Origin: Sphingomonas montanisoli | GTDB taxonomy: Bacteria; Pseudomonadota; Alphaproteobacteria; Sphingomonadales; Sphingomonadaceae | Length of the DNA stretch: 64,000 bases | NCBI RefSeq assembly: GCF_008274695.1 | Contig: NZ_VTOU01000002.1 | Span: 206,001 to 270,000, forward strand | Reading direction: 5' to 3' | Shown here: positions 8,545 to 16,034 of the stretch, in pieces | Numbering within the stretch: the first letter of the stretch is position 1 | How the letters are laid out: every line of letters begins with the position of its first letter | Notes under the pieces: model-generated | Databases searched by the model: none | Seen by the model: only the letters and a program-made list of their open reading frames with translations | What the model was told of the DNA's origin: nothing | Translations under genes and position numbers: made by a program

Positions 8545-9327
8545 GTGGAGACTACGCTCGCCATCCTCGTAACCAGTCTGTCGATGACCGCGATCATCGC
8601 GGGCCGCTATCTCGTATCGAGCGGGGGCTTTGCCTGGCTGTCGGCGCGTCGTCATCCGCATATCCATGTGGGACGCGGCGAACAGATACGCCGCGAAATC
8701 GCCTGGTCGCTCGCCAGCGCGGTCGTCTATGGCCTGCCGGCGGGGATAGTCGCCTGGGGCTGGCAGGCGCAGGGCTGGACGTTGATCTACGATGATTTGC
8801 ACGCTTATCCGTCGTGGTACGGGCCCGTGTCGGTGCTCGCCTTCCTTATCGCGCACGATGCCTGGTTCTACTGGACGCACCGTTGGATGCACCGACCCAC
8901 GCCATTCAGGATCGCCCATGCGGTCCATCATGCGAGCCGCCCGCCGACCGCCTGGGCGGCGATGAGCTTCCACCCCATCGAGGCGCTGACCGGCGCCGTA
9001 GTCATTCCAGCGCTGGTCTTCATGATTCCGATCCACTGGGGCGCGCTGCTGGTGGTGCTTGGCATCATGACCCTCATGGGAGTGACGAACCACATGGGGT
9101 GGGAGATGTTCCCGCGCCGGCTCATCGACGGGCCGATCGGCCGCTGGCTTATCACCGCCAGCCATCATCAGCAGCATCACCGCCAGTACAGGTGCAATTA
9201 TGGCCTATATTTCCGCTTCTGGGATCGCCTCTGCCGGACCGACCACGGCTTGGGCCGTTTCGATCATGATCGTCACGCTGGCGCTGGCACCCTCTCAAGC
9301 CTTGGCGACGGACACGCAGAGCGCTGA
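8545..9327 (+). CDS. Fatty-acid-hydroxylase/sterol-desaturase family protein, candidate carotenoid 2,2'-hydroxylase (CrtG-like)
   Basis: A 260-residue membrane protein of the fatty acid hydroxylase superfamily, with several hydrophobic segments and the expected histidine boxes 'HDAWFYWTHRWMH' (about 113), 'HAVHH' (about 129) and 'HHQQHH' (about 210). The family uses a di-iron centre to oxygenate lipids. Position, divergent from crtY and upstream of ispH and a prenyl diphosphate synthase, suggests a carotenoid substrate. I propose 2(2')-ring hydroxylation as by CrtG in Brevundimonas, but sequence alone does not prove it. The start is uncertain: GTG at 8545 keeps the first hydrophobic segment whole, ATG at 8584 is the alternative. 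The last 128 bases overlap the next gene if that starts at 9200. Confidence 0.65.
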   Translation: METTLAILVTSLSMTAIIAGRYLVSSGGFAWLSARRHPHIHVGRGEQIRREIAWSLASAVVYGLPAGIVAWGWQAQGWTLIYDDLHAYPSWYGPVSVLAFLIAHDAWFYWTHRWMHRPTPFRIAHAVHHASRPPTAWAAMSFHPIEALTGAVVIPALVFMIPIHWGALLVVLGIMTLMGVTNHMGWEMFPRRLIDGPIGRWLITASHHQQHHRQYRCNYGLYFRFWDRLCRTDHGLGRFDHDRHAGAGTLSSLGDGHAER

Positions 9328-9688
9328 ACTTGAAGTCGTTCCGACGGGCTTGCGGAACGCCAAGGGCCTGATCCAGCTTTGCGTGACACAGGACAGTCGC
9401 CACTTTCCCGATTGCTCAAAGGATCCAAAGGCGATCAAGCGGTCCGTGGCGGCGGGCGGAGGGACTATCACGCTCGTCGGCCTCTCTCCGGGTCGCTACG
9501 CGCTGTCTTTGGTTCACGATGAAAATGGCAATGGCAAGCTAGACACTTTACTCGCCATGCCCAGGGAAGGTTTCGGCTTCTCGCGCGATCCCGCCATGAA
9601 ATTCGGCCCGCCAAAATTCGACGATGTCCTTTTCGATGTGGCGCCTGGACACAACCGACGGAACATCCGCGTCCGATATCTTTTATGA
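9200..9688 (+). CDS. Secreted DUF2141-domain protein
   Basis: A 162-residue protein with an N-terminal hydrophobic segment ending 'APSQALA' (likely signal peptidase site near residue 36), then a compact beta-rich domain with 'GLIQLCV', 'GLSPGRYALSLVHDENGNGK' and 'EGFGFSRDP', typical of DUF2141, a periplasmic or surface family of unknown function. If the start is ATG 9200 it overlaps the hydroxylase gene by 128 bases; ATG 9266 leaves a shorter signal sequence and a 62-base overlap. The DHDENGNGK segment looks like a calcium-binding loop. In alphaproteobacteria such genes are often near carotenoid loci; role unknown. Confidence 0.8.
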   Translation: MAYISASGIASAGPTTAWAVSIMIVTLALAPSQALATDTQSAELEVVPTGLRNAKGLIQLCVTQDSRHFPDCSKDPKAIKRSVAAGGGTITLVGLSPGRYALSLVHDENGNGKLDTLLAMPREGFGFSRDPAMKFGPPKFDDVLFDVAPGHNRRNIRVRYLL

Positions 9689-9759
9689 CATGAGGTGGAC
9701 GGCTGAGCGTCCGACCGTTACCCTTCGACGAGGCGGGGGCCGAAAGCAGGTTGTCATCG

Positions 9760-10749
9760 ATGCCATCCCCCGCGTCGCCCGGCGCATCCCTTTCCGCCTC
9801 ACCGCGTTCGACACGGCCGCGTCCGATGCATGTGGTGCTCGCTGCGCCACGCGGGTTTTGCGCCGGCGTCACCCGAGCGATCGATGCGGTAGAGCGCGCG
9901 CTCAGCCAGTTCGGGCCGCCCGTCTATGTCCGCCGCCCGATCGTCCACAACCGATCGGTGATGCAGCACCTGGAAGCGCACGGCGCGGTCTTCGTCCGGG
10001 AGGTCGAGGACGTGCCGGAAGGCGCGGTGCTGATCCTCTCGGCGCATGGCGTTGCGCCCGACATCATCGCGGCGGCCGAAGCGCGCAACCTGCGCGTCTT
10101 CGATGCCGTCTGTCCGCTCGTCGACAAGGTTCATCGCGAGGTGCGCCGCCATCACAGGGATGGCCGCCACGTCATCCTGATCGGCCATCGCGGCCACCCG
10201 GAGATCGATGGTACATTAGGCCAGTTACCGGCCGGCGCCGCCGACGTGGTCGCAACGGCCGACGAGGTCGAACATCTGCCCGAGACGGCGCGAGGGCCAG
10301 TGGCCTATGCCATCCAGACGACCTTCGCGGTCGAAGAGGCGCGCCGGATCGTCGAGAGCCTCGAAGCGCGGTTTCCCGGCATCGCCGGCCCCCAAGGCAG
10401 CGACATCTGCTATGCTACAACCAATCGCCAGTCGGCGGTGAGGACGATCGCCCGCAGGGTCGACGCCTTCATAATCGTCGGCGAAAGTTTTTCGTCGAAC
10501 GCGTGTCGTCTCGTCGAGGTCGCCCGCGCCGCGGGCTGCGAAAATGTCCAGCTCGTCGCCGACCTGTCCGAGCTCGACTTCGCCAAGCTTGAAGAGAGCG
10601 GCTCGATCGGGATCACGGCGGCCGCTTCGACCCCGGCCCAGTCGGTGAGCGCGGTGCTCGAGGGGCTCGGCCGATCATTCGACCTATCGACCGAACAGGT
10701 CGGTAATCAGGAGGAAGGTGTGACGTTCCGACAGGTGGCCTTGTGCTGA
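9760..10749 (+). CDS. ispH: 4-hydroxy-3-methylbut-2-enyl diphosphate reductase IspH
   Basis: Last enzyme of the MEP pathway, reducing HMBPP to IPP and DMAPP. The three cluster-ligating cysteines are in 'PRGFCAGV', 'DAVCPLV' and 'DICYATTNRQ'. Substrate-binding residues are present: 'VHN', 'SAHGV', 'GHRGHPEIDGT', 'QTTF' and 'SFSSNACRL'. The start is doubtful. ATG 9760 has AGCAGG upstream but gives a 22-residue Pro/Ser-rich leader; ATG 9826 begins right at 'MHVVLAAPRGFC', as in most homologues, but lacks a ribosome binding site. It lies between the DUF2141 gene and the prenyl synthase in one + strand unit, so precursor supply may be co-regulated with carotenoid synthesis. Confidence 0.93.
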   Translation: MPSPASPGASLSASPRSTRPRPMHVVLAAPRGFCAGVTRAIDAVERALSQFGPPVYVRRPIVHNRSVMQHLEAHGAVFVREVEDVPEGAVLILSAHGVAPDIIAAAEARNLRVFDAVCPLVDKVHREVRRHHRDGRHVILIGHRGHPEIDGTLGQLPAGAADVVATADEVEHLPETARGPVAYAIQTTFAVEEARRIVESLEARFPGIAGPQGSDICYATTNRQSAVRTIARRVDAFIIVGESFSSNACRLVEVARAAGCENVQLVADLSELDFAKLEESGSIGITAAASTPAQSVSAVLEGLGRSFDLSTEQVGNQEEGVTFRQVALC

Positions 10750-11660
10750 CACGTGCCATGTTCACCGCCGACACATGCCTGCTTCCCGATGCGTTGCGCG
10801 CGATAGCGCGCGCGGTCGACGAGGGGCTCGATCAGGTGCTCCAGCCGCCGGGCGATGGGCGCGACCAGCTTTACGCCGCGATGCGCCACGCCGCGATTGG
10901 CGGTGGCAAGCGGTTACGCCCGCTATTGGTCAAGGCGACAGCCGATCTGTTCGCGGTACCCGAAATCTTCTCGTTGCGCGCCGGTCTCGCGATCGAATGC
11001 CTCCATGTCCACTCGCTGATCCACGACGATCTGCCATGCATGGACGACGATGATATGAGGCGCGGCAAGCCGACCGTCCACCGCGCTTTTGACGAGGCGA
11101 CCGCCGTGCTTGCGGGGGACGCCCTCCACGCTTTCGCCTTCGAGATTCTCGCCGATCCCGCCACCCACCCGAATTCGGACGTTCGATCGGCGCTGGTGAT
11201 GGAGCTGGCGCGGTATGCGGGCGCGGCAGGCATGGCTGGCGGGCAAATGCTTGATCTTCTGCCGACCGAGCAGATGACCAGCCTAGAGGCTATTACCCGG
11301 CTTCAGGAGTGGAAGACCGGCGCACTGATCGAATGGAGCGTCGATGCTGGCGCGCTGCTGGGCGGGGCATCGAGCGCCGACCGCACGGCGTTGCGCGCTT
11401 ATGCCCAGCGGATCGGTTTGGCGTTCCAGATCGCGGACGACTTGTTGGATGTCGAAGGTAGCGAAGATGTCGTTGGTAAGCGACTCAACAAGGATCAGGC
11501 TCAAGGCAAGAGCAATTTCGTGACTGTCCTCGGAGTTGACGACGCCAAGGAGATGGCGATGCGCCTCGTTGACGAAGCCATGGATCAACTCCAAGATATT
11601 TCGGTTCCCGCTCATCTGCTTACCGAAATAGCGGCCTTCGCGATCGCGCGCGATCGCTGA
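10743..11660 (+). CDS. Polyprenyl (farnesyl/geranylgeranyl) diphosphate synthase, IspA/CrtE type
   Basis: A trans-isoprenyl diphosphate synthase of 305 residues (300 from ATG 10758). It has 'GGKRLRP', the first aspartate-rich motif 'HDDLPCMDDDDMRRG' and the second 'IADDLLD' near 240. It makes FPP or GGPP; lying in the crt cluster with no other crtE, GGPP synthase is likely. The residue five before the first Asp, which limits chain length in bacterial FPP synthases when it is Tyr, is His here ('HVHSLIHDD'), so product length cannot be called. GTG 10743 overlaps the ispH stop and has AGGTGG upstream; ATG 10758 is the alternative. The block ends here. Confidence 0.88.
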   Translation: MLTRAMFTADTCLLPDALRAIARAVDEGLDQVLQPPGDGRDQLYAAMRHAAIGGGKRLRPLLVKATADLFAVPEIFSLRAGLAIECLHVHSLIHDDLPCMDDDDMRRGKPTVHRAFDEATAVLAGDALHAFAFEILADPATHPNSDVRSALVMELARYAGAAGMAGGQMLDLLPTEQMTSLEAITRLQEWKTGALIEWSVDAGALLGGASSADRTALRAYAQRIGLAFQIADDLLDVEGSEDVVGKRLNKDQAQGKSNFVTVLGVDDAKEMAMRLVDEAMDQLQDISVPAHLLTEIAAFAIARDR

Positions 11661-11824
11661 GTATGTCTGCAATCTCGAGATTTTGTAAGTATTCATTTAG
11701 TCGTGCCGGTAGTTATTGCGGCCGGTGAATACGTTCAAAGTAATGCGGCTACATTGGACGACCGATATTTAGGCGCGAGATCATCAGGAACAGCAGGCTA
11801 TAACAGATACCCGCATTATGCTTG
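11661..11824. other. AT-richer spacer between carotenoid unit and Lrp regulators
   Basis: A convergent intergenic spacer. It contains an inverted repeat GTATTCA (11689-11695) / TGAATAC (11726-11732) around a GC-rich centre, which could end transcription from one or both sides, but there is no T run. No gene is seen. Confidence 0.3.
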
Positions 11825-12295
11825 CTAATCTCCTTTTGTGATACGCGCGACGCCGGTCTCGTACTTGGTGTAGTTAATGGCTATCGACGTTTCCACACGC
11901 CGTACGCCTTCCAATGACCTGATGCGGGTCAAGATCATCTCGTTAATCGTTTCGACGCTGTTAAAAAGCCCAACGGCAATAATGCTGTATCGGCCCAGCG
12001 GGATGATTACGCAGTTTATCTCGGCCATGTCCGCGAGTTGCTTTGCGATCGTGTCGATCTTGGCAGGATCTGCATGGATCCCGAGCATGACGGGAGTTGT
12101 CGATCCCGCGAGGCGAAAGTCCTTCACAACGGCAAATTCGATCAGCCGATGGGTTTGCAGTCGCTTGATCCGGGTGCGGATCGTGCCCTCGGCCACTTCG
12201 AGTTCCGCCGCGATCTGTCGATTGGACACGCGCGCATCGCGCCCCAGCTTCTCGATGATGCGACGGTCGAGGTCGTCGACCCGATAATCGTTCAT
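11825..12295 (-). CDS. Lrp/AsnC-family transcriptional regulator (second of a pair)
   Basis: A 156-residue regulator with an N-terminal winged HTH ('DRRIIEKLGRDARVSNRQIA', recognition helix around 'EGTIRTRIKRL') and a C-terminal RAM/AsnC ligand-binding domain (about 70-150). Such proteins form octamers and respond to small molecules, often amino acids. Its ATG shares ATGA with the stop of the upstream Lrp gene, so the two are made together. It is the last gene of the SDR/OYE operon, and may control that operon or the divergent TonB receptor. Confidence 0.85.
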   Translation of the reverse strand: MNDYRVDDLDRRIIEKLGRDARVSNRQIAAELEVAEGTIRTRIKRLQTHRLIEFAVVKDFRLAGSTTPVMLGIHADPAKIDTIAKQLADMAEINCVIIPLGRYSIIAVGLFNSVETINEMILTRIRSLEGVRRVETSIAINYTKYETGVARITKGD

Positions 12296-12837
12296 AGCAG
12301 CGGCGCGATGTTGAATTTGAATTTTGGGATCTCGACGGCGATGGCGGCTTCGATGACATCGATCCCGGCGATGGTCGAAATCCGCTCCAGCATCAGGCTC
12401 TTTGCCTCGTCGAACCCGTGCAGGGCGATCAGCATTTCGATGTCGCAGGGGCCATTCATGACAGCGACGCTCAGCGCCTCCGACAATTTGGCAAGTTCTT
12501 GCGCCACCTCCAGCACGTCCCGCCCAGCGACCTTTATGCCAACCGTCATGAGCACGTTGTGGCCCAGAGCCGCGAAATCCGCGACGGCCACGACACGTGC
12601 GGCTCCGATTTCATCAAGGCGCTTGAGACGTGCGGAAACGGTGGCTGCGGTCACGGAAATCCGGGCGGCAATTTCCTGGTTGGTGATGCGCCCGTTGGAA
12701 CGCAGCGTTTCGATGATGCGGTGATCGAGCGTGTCGAGCGTTGCTGATGCCAGCGTCTTGCGTGACTTGATTTGCACCCGCGTCTCGCCGCAGCCCCAGT
12801 TATCGATGGTGTAGCTGACGTATTTCGGCCTTGCCAT
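12292..12837 (-). CDS. Lrp/AsnC-family transcriptional regulator with N-terminal extension (first of a pair)
   Basis: A 181-residue Lrp/AsnC protein. About 30 extra residues precede the HTH, which starts at 'LDTLDHRIIETLRSNGRI' and reads through 'NQEIAARISVTAATVSARLK'. The RAM domain follows (about 95-175). The start ATG 12837 is the first in-frame methionine downstream of the OYE gene; a GTG five codons earlier is possible. It ends in an ATGA overlap with a second, clearly different Lrp gene. Two coupled paralogues suggest a mixed oligomer or two effectors for one locus. Confidence 0.85.
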   Translation of the reverse strand: MARPKYVSYTIDNWGCGETRVQIKSRKTLASATLDTLDHRIIETLRSNGRITNQEIAARISVTAATVSARLKRLDEIGAARVVAVADFAALGHNVLMTVGIKVAGRDVLEVAQELAKLSEALSVAVMNGPCDIEMLIALHGFDEAKSLMLERISTIAGIDVIEAAIAVEIPKFKFNIAPLL

Positions 12838-12869
12838 GTCGGATTTCACAGCGGATGCGCCTCCTGGCG

Positions 12870-14996
12870 TCAGCCAGAGGCAACCGCTTCGGCCGCGCCC
12901 CGCATCGCGCCTTCGATATAGCCTATGCCGGTCGCATCGCCATAAGCGCGCACGTCCATTCCAGCGGCGGCGAGCCGATCGGCGAGGGTCGTGTCGCCAT
13001 GCGCGCCCGTCGCGACGATGACGTGATCGACTGGCACCGCCTGCGCCGCGCCGTTTCCGTCGACGAAGCGCACGACGTTCTTCTCGATCGCGATGTCCTG
13101 CGATCCTGGGAACATCGCCACACCATGCTCCTGAAGCTCGACGAGCAGCCGCATCCGGCGCACGGCGGTGAGCCCGCCGCCGAAACGGGCGGCATCGCCA
13201 ATGATCGTAACGGTGCGGCCGCGCTCGACGAGAAACTCGGCGAGTTCGCACCCGACGAGTTCGCCGCCGATGATCACGATGTTCTGGCCCAGCGGCATCC
13301 AGCTGCGGGTCGCCTTGCGGACCAGATCGAGATTGGCCGTGGCGCCCGTTGCCGCCCCAACCTTGGTCGCGAGCCGCGTGGTCCAGCTCGTCTTGCGCTT
13401 GAGCGCTTCGGTGGTTTCGCCGAACATCATCGCGCGCATGTCGTCGCCGCTGAAGACATGGTCGTGGTCGGCCCCCGGAATCGGCGGCATGTCGCGCACC
13501 GCGCCCGTCGCGACGAAGACGCGATCGGGTCGCAGCGACGCGACCAGATCGACAGTCGCCTCCATACCCAGCCGCACGTCGACCGACGAGGCGTCGATCT
13601 GTCCGCGCAGCCAATCAAGCAGCCGCTCATTGGGTTCGTAGGCGAGGCCCGCGAAGCGCAACGTGCCGCCGAGCCGATCGGCCTTTTCGAGCAGGATCAC
13701 CTCATCCCCACCCAGATCGAGCCGACGCGCCGCTTCCATGCCGCCTGGCCCGCCGCCAATCACGACGACGCGGCGCTTCGCATGTTCGGGCAGCCAGTTG
13801 CGCCCTTCGAACGCCGTTTCGGGCCGAACTGCGCAGCGCACTGGCACGCGGATGTAGATGTTGCTGACGCAGGTGTAGCAATAGATGCATGGGCGGATAT
13901 CGCCGATGCGCCCTTCGGCCAGCTTGTTTGGAAGCTCGGGATCGGCGAGCAGCTTGCGGCCCATCGCCACGAAATCGCACCCGCCGCGCGCGAGCACCTT
14001 GTCGGCGACGTCCACCTCCAGCCGGCCCGAAGCGATGACGGGGATGCGCAGCGTGTCCTTGATCGCCTTGGCGGATTCCAGATGCGCGCCGGGTTGGTGC
14101 GGGATGTTCGACGCGGAGTGAAGCTTGGCCTGACCGATGTCGTGATAGGCGCTGACCGTGATCGCATCGGCGCCCGCCGCCTCGATCAGCGGCGCGATCG
14201 CGCGCGCATCGTCGATCGTGATCCCGCCTTCCTTGCCGATCTCGCGGCTGTCGATTTTGACCCACATCGGGAAGTCGGGGCCGACCGCGGCGCGAACGGC
14301 GCGCACCACCTCGATCAGCAGACGGGCACGCTCGGGCGCGGTCCCGCCGCCCCAGCCGTCGGTGCGGCTGTTGGTGACGGGCGAGACGAAGGAGGAGAGG
14401 AGATAGCCATGCCCGCCATGCACCTCGACCCCGTCGAAGCCCGCGGCCTTCGCGCGGACGGCGGCGTCGGCGAACTGGCGGATCGCCAGCGCGATGTCCT
14501 CCTCCTCCAGCACTTTGATCGACGGCATCGTGCCGTCGCCGATGAAGGCCACAATTTCTTCGGGCAGGAAATATTGGATGAAGTCGGCGCTGAAGCCGGG
14601 CGGGATTGCGGGAGCCCACAAGGGGTGCCCGTCGAGCGCCGAATAGGCCGCGACCAGCCCGCCATGATGGAGCTGCGCGGCGATCTTCGCACCGCCCGCG
14701 TGGACCGCATCGGCCAGCCGGGTCAGCCCGGGCAGAAAACGATCGTCCGAAATCGCGGTCTGGTTGGGCGAGACCGCGCCGACCGGCCAGGCAACCCCGG
14801 TCACCCCGGTGATGATCATCCCCACGCCGCCTTCGGCCTGCGCGACATGATAGTCGATCAGCCGATCGCCCACAGTCCCATCGGGCTCCGACAGGCTGAC
14901 GCCCATTGCGGTGACGATCATCCGGTTCTTGAGAACCATCGATCCGATCCGCCCTTCGGACAATAAGGCGGGATGGGAGTTGCTTCCCCTGGCCAT
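12870..14996 (-). CDS. NADH:flavin oxidoreductase / 2,4-dienoyl-CoA-reductase-like protein (old yellow enzyme type)
   Basis: A 708-residue three-domain flavoprotein. The N-terminal FMN TIM barrel (about 1-350) has 'RIGSMVLKNRMIV' and a 'GAKIAAQLHHGG' active-site strand. A four-Cys iron-sulfur segment follows near 368 ('CIYCYTC' plus a Cys 11 residues later, pattern CxxCx2Cx11C). Then come an FAD domain with 'VIGGGPGGMEAARR' (about 410) and an NAD(P)-type Rossmann motif 'VIIGGELVGCELAE' (about 573). The family transfers hydride from NAD(P)H through FAD, 4Fe-4S and FMN to activated C=C bonds. The real start has GAAGGGA upstream; 17 bases separate it from the SDR gene. Substrate unknown, perhaps a terpenoid, steroid or aromatic enone. 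Confidence 0.88.
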   Translation of the reverse strand: MARGSNSHPALLSEGRIGSMVLKNRMIVTAMGVSLSEPDGTVGDRLIDYHVAQAEGGVGMIITGVTGVAWPVGAVSPNQTAISDDRFLPGLTRLADAVHAGGAKIAAQLHHGGLVAAYSALDGHPLWAPAIPPGFSADFIQYFLPEEIVAFIGDGTMPSIKVLEEEDIALAIRQFADAAVRAKAAGFDGVEVHGGHGYLLSSFVSPVTNSRTDGWGGGTAPERARLLIEVVRAVRAAVGPDFPMWVKIDSREIGKEGGITIDDARAIAPLIEAAGADAITVSAYHDIGQAKLHSASNIPHQPGAHLESAKAIKDTLRIPVIASGRLEVDVADKVLARGGCDFVAMGRKLLADPELPNKLAEGRIGDIRPCIYCYTCVSNIYIRVPVRCAVRPETAFEGRNWLPEHAKRRVVVIGGGPGGMEAARRLDLGGDEVILLEKADRLGGTLRFAGLAYEPNERLLDWLRGQIDASSVDVRLGMEATVDLVASLRPDRVFVATGAVRDMPPIPGADHDHVFSGDDMRAMMFGETTEALKRKTSWTTRLATKVGAATGATANLDLVRKATRSWMPLGQNIVIIGGELVGCELAEFLVERGRTVTIIGDAARFGGGLTAVRRMRLLVELQEHGVAMFPGSQDIAIEKNVVRFVDGNGAAQAVPVDHVIVATGAHGDTTLADRLAAAGMDVRAYGDATGIGYIEGAMRGAAEAVASG

Positions 14997-15013
14997 CGTG
15001 CGATCCCTTCCCG

Positions 15014-15766
15014 TCACTGCGCCGTCGCGCCGCCGTCGACCACCAGCGGGTGGCCGGTCACGAAGCTTGCGCCGTCCGAACAGAGCCACAGGACGGCTGA
15101 TGCGATCTCCTCAGGCTGGGCGAAGCGGCCCATGGGCGTCATCGCCTCGATCGTCGCGCGGATTTCCGGAATATCGTCGAACTTCGCGCTCATCGGGGTG
15201 CGCACGACGCCGGGGCAGACCGCGTTCACGCGGATATTCGCGCGGGCATAGGTGAGCGCGGCCGATCGCGTGAGGCCGATCACGCCATGCTTGGCCGCGA
15301 CATAGCCGGGCTGCGGCGAACCGATGATGCCGTTGATCGACGACGTGTTGACGATCGCGCCGCCCGTGCCCTGCGCCGTCATCTGGCGCACTTCGGCGCG
15401 GATGCACGCCGCGACCCCGGCCAGATTGACCGCGAGCGTACGATCGAAGGCGAGTGGATTGTCCCACACATCGGCTTCCAGGTTGATGCCTGCATTGTTG
15501 AACGCAACGTCGAGCTGGCCAAACGCGGCGACCGTGCCGGCAATGAGTGCGTCGACAGACGCCTCGTCCGACACATCGACCGGCACGAAGCGCGCCTCGC
15601 CGCTCTCTCCCGCGATCATCGATACCGTTTCGGCGCCTGCGTCGCCCGGAAGATCGGCCACGATCACCCGCGCACCTTCGCGCGCGAAGGCGATCGCCGT
15701 CGCACGGCCGATGCCGCCGCCAGCGCCGGTTACCAGCGCGACCTTGCCGTCAAACTGTCCTGCCAT
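15014..15766 (-). CDS. Short-chain dehydrogenase/reductase (SDR)
   Basis: A 250-residue classical SDR: cofactor motif 'VTGAGGGIGRA' (about 12-22), an acidic residue after strand 2 ('VADLPG') that suggests NAD(H), 'NNAG' (about 89), catalytic Ser in 'NTSSINGIIG' and 'YVAAK' with the Tyr-x3-Lys pair. The ATG at 15766 has GGAGAGG just upstream and gives the normal length. First gene of the SDR-OYE-Lrp-Lrp operon, divergent from a TonB receptor. Probably oxidises a hydroxyl of the substrate handled by the next enzyme. Confidence 0.88.
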   Translation of the reverse strand: MAGQFDGKVALVTGAGGGIGRATAIAFAREGARVIVADLPGDAGAETVSMIAGESGEARFVPVDVSDEASVDALIAGTVAAFGQLDVAFNNAGINLEADVWDNPLAFDRTLAVNLAGVAACIRAEVRQMTAQGTGGAIVNTSSINGIIGSPQPGYVAAKHGVIGLTRSAALTYARANIRVNAVCPGVVRTPMSAKFDDIPEIRATIEAMTPMGRFAQPEEIASAVLWLCSDGASFVTGHPLVVDGGATAQ

Positions 15767-15927
15767 GCCTCTCCCCCGTCTTTTGTGCGAGGACATCGTC
15801 CCACCGACAGGCAGCGCGTATCGAGCGCGAAGCGCCAGTGCTGTGCGCAGCCACTCCGGAAGGACGTAAAACCCGTCATTAGTCTGCTTTATAAAAACGC
15901 AAAGTCGCTATCTGTTACACCCTGTCT

Positions 15928-15939
15928 CGCGATATCGCG
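15928..15939. promoter_or_regulatory. Perfect palindrome CGCGATATCGCG between SDR operon and TonB receptor
   Basis: A 12-base perfect palindrome in the 268-base divergent control region, flanked by TCT and (one base later) AGA, so the dyad extends further with one bulge. It is a good candidate operator for one of the Lrp proteins of the divergent operon, but no regulator is proven. Confidence 0.4.
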
Positions 15940-15995
15940 CAGATAATCACAACAAGTCTTGCGCATAGCGGCATTCGCGGCGGTGGCTGACTAAC

Positions 15996-16019
15996 AAAAA
16001 AGCCCGAAGGTGATCGGGC
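15996..16019 (-). terminator. Rho-independent terminator-like hairpin, leftward orientation
   Basis: Read on the reverse strand: GCCCGA, six-base loop, TCGGGC, then TTTTTT. It lies in the leader of the TonB receptor but is oriented against it, upstream of the SDR operon. It would stop transcription entering the SDR promoter region from the right. Confidence 0.5.
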
Positions 16020-16034
16020 AGATGGGGATGGACT

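Noticed and set aside
12831..14966. A 711-codon open frame on the + strand
   Set aside because: It is antisense to the OYE-type reductase, whose motifs are unmistakable; such mirror frames are common in GC-rich DNA. The product is Arg/His/Asp-rich without motifs.
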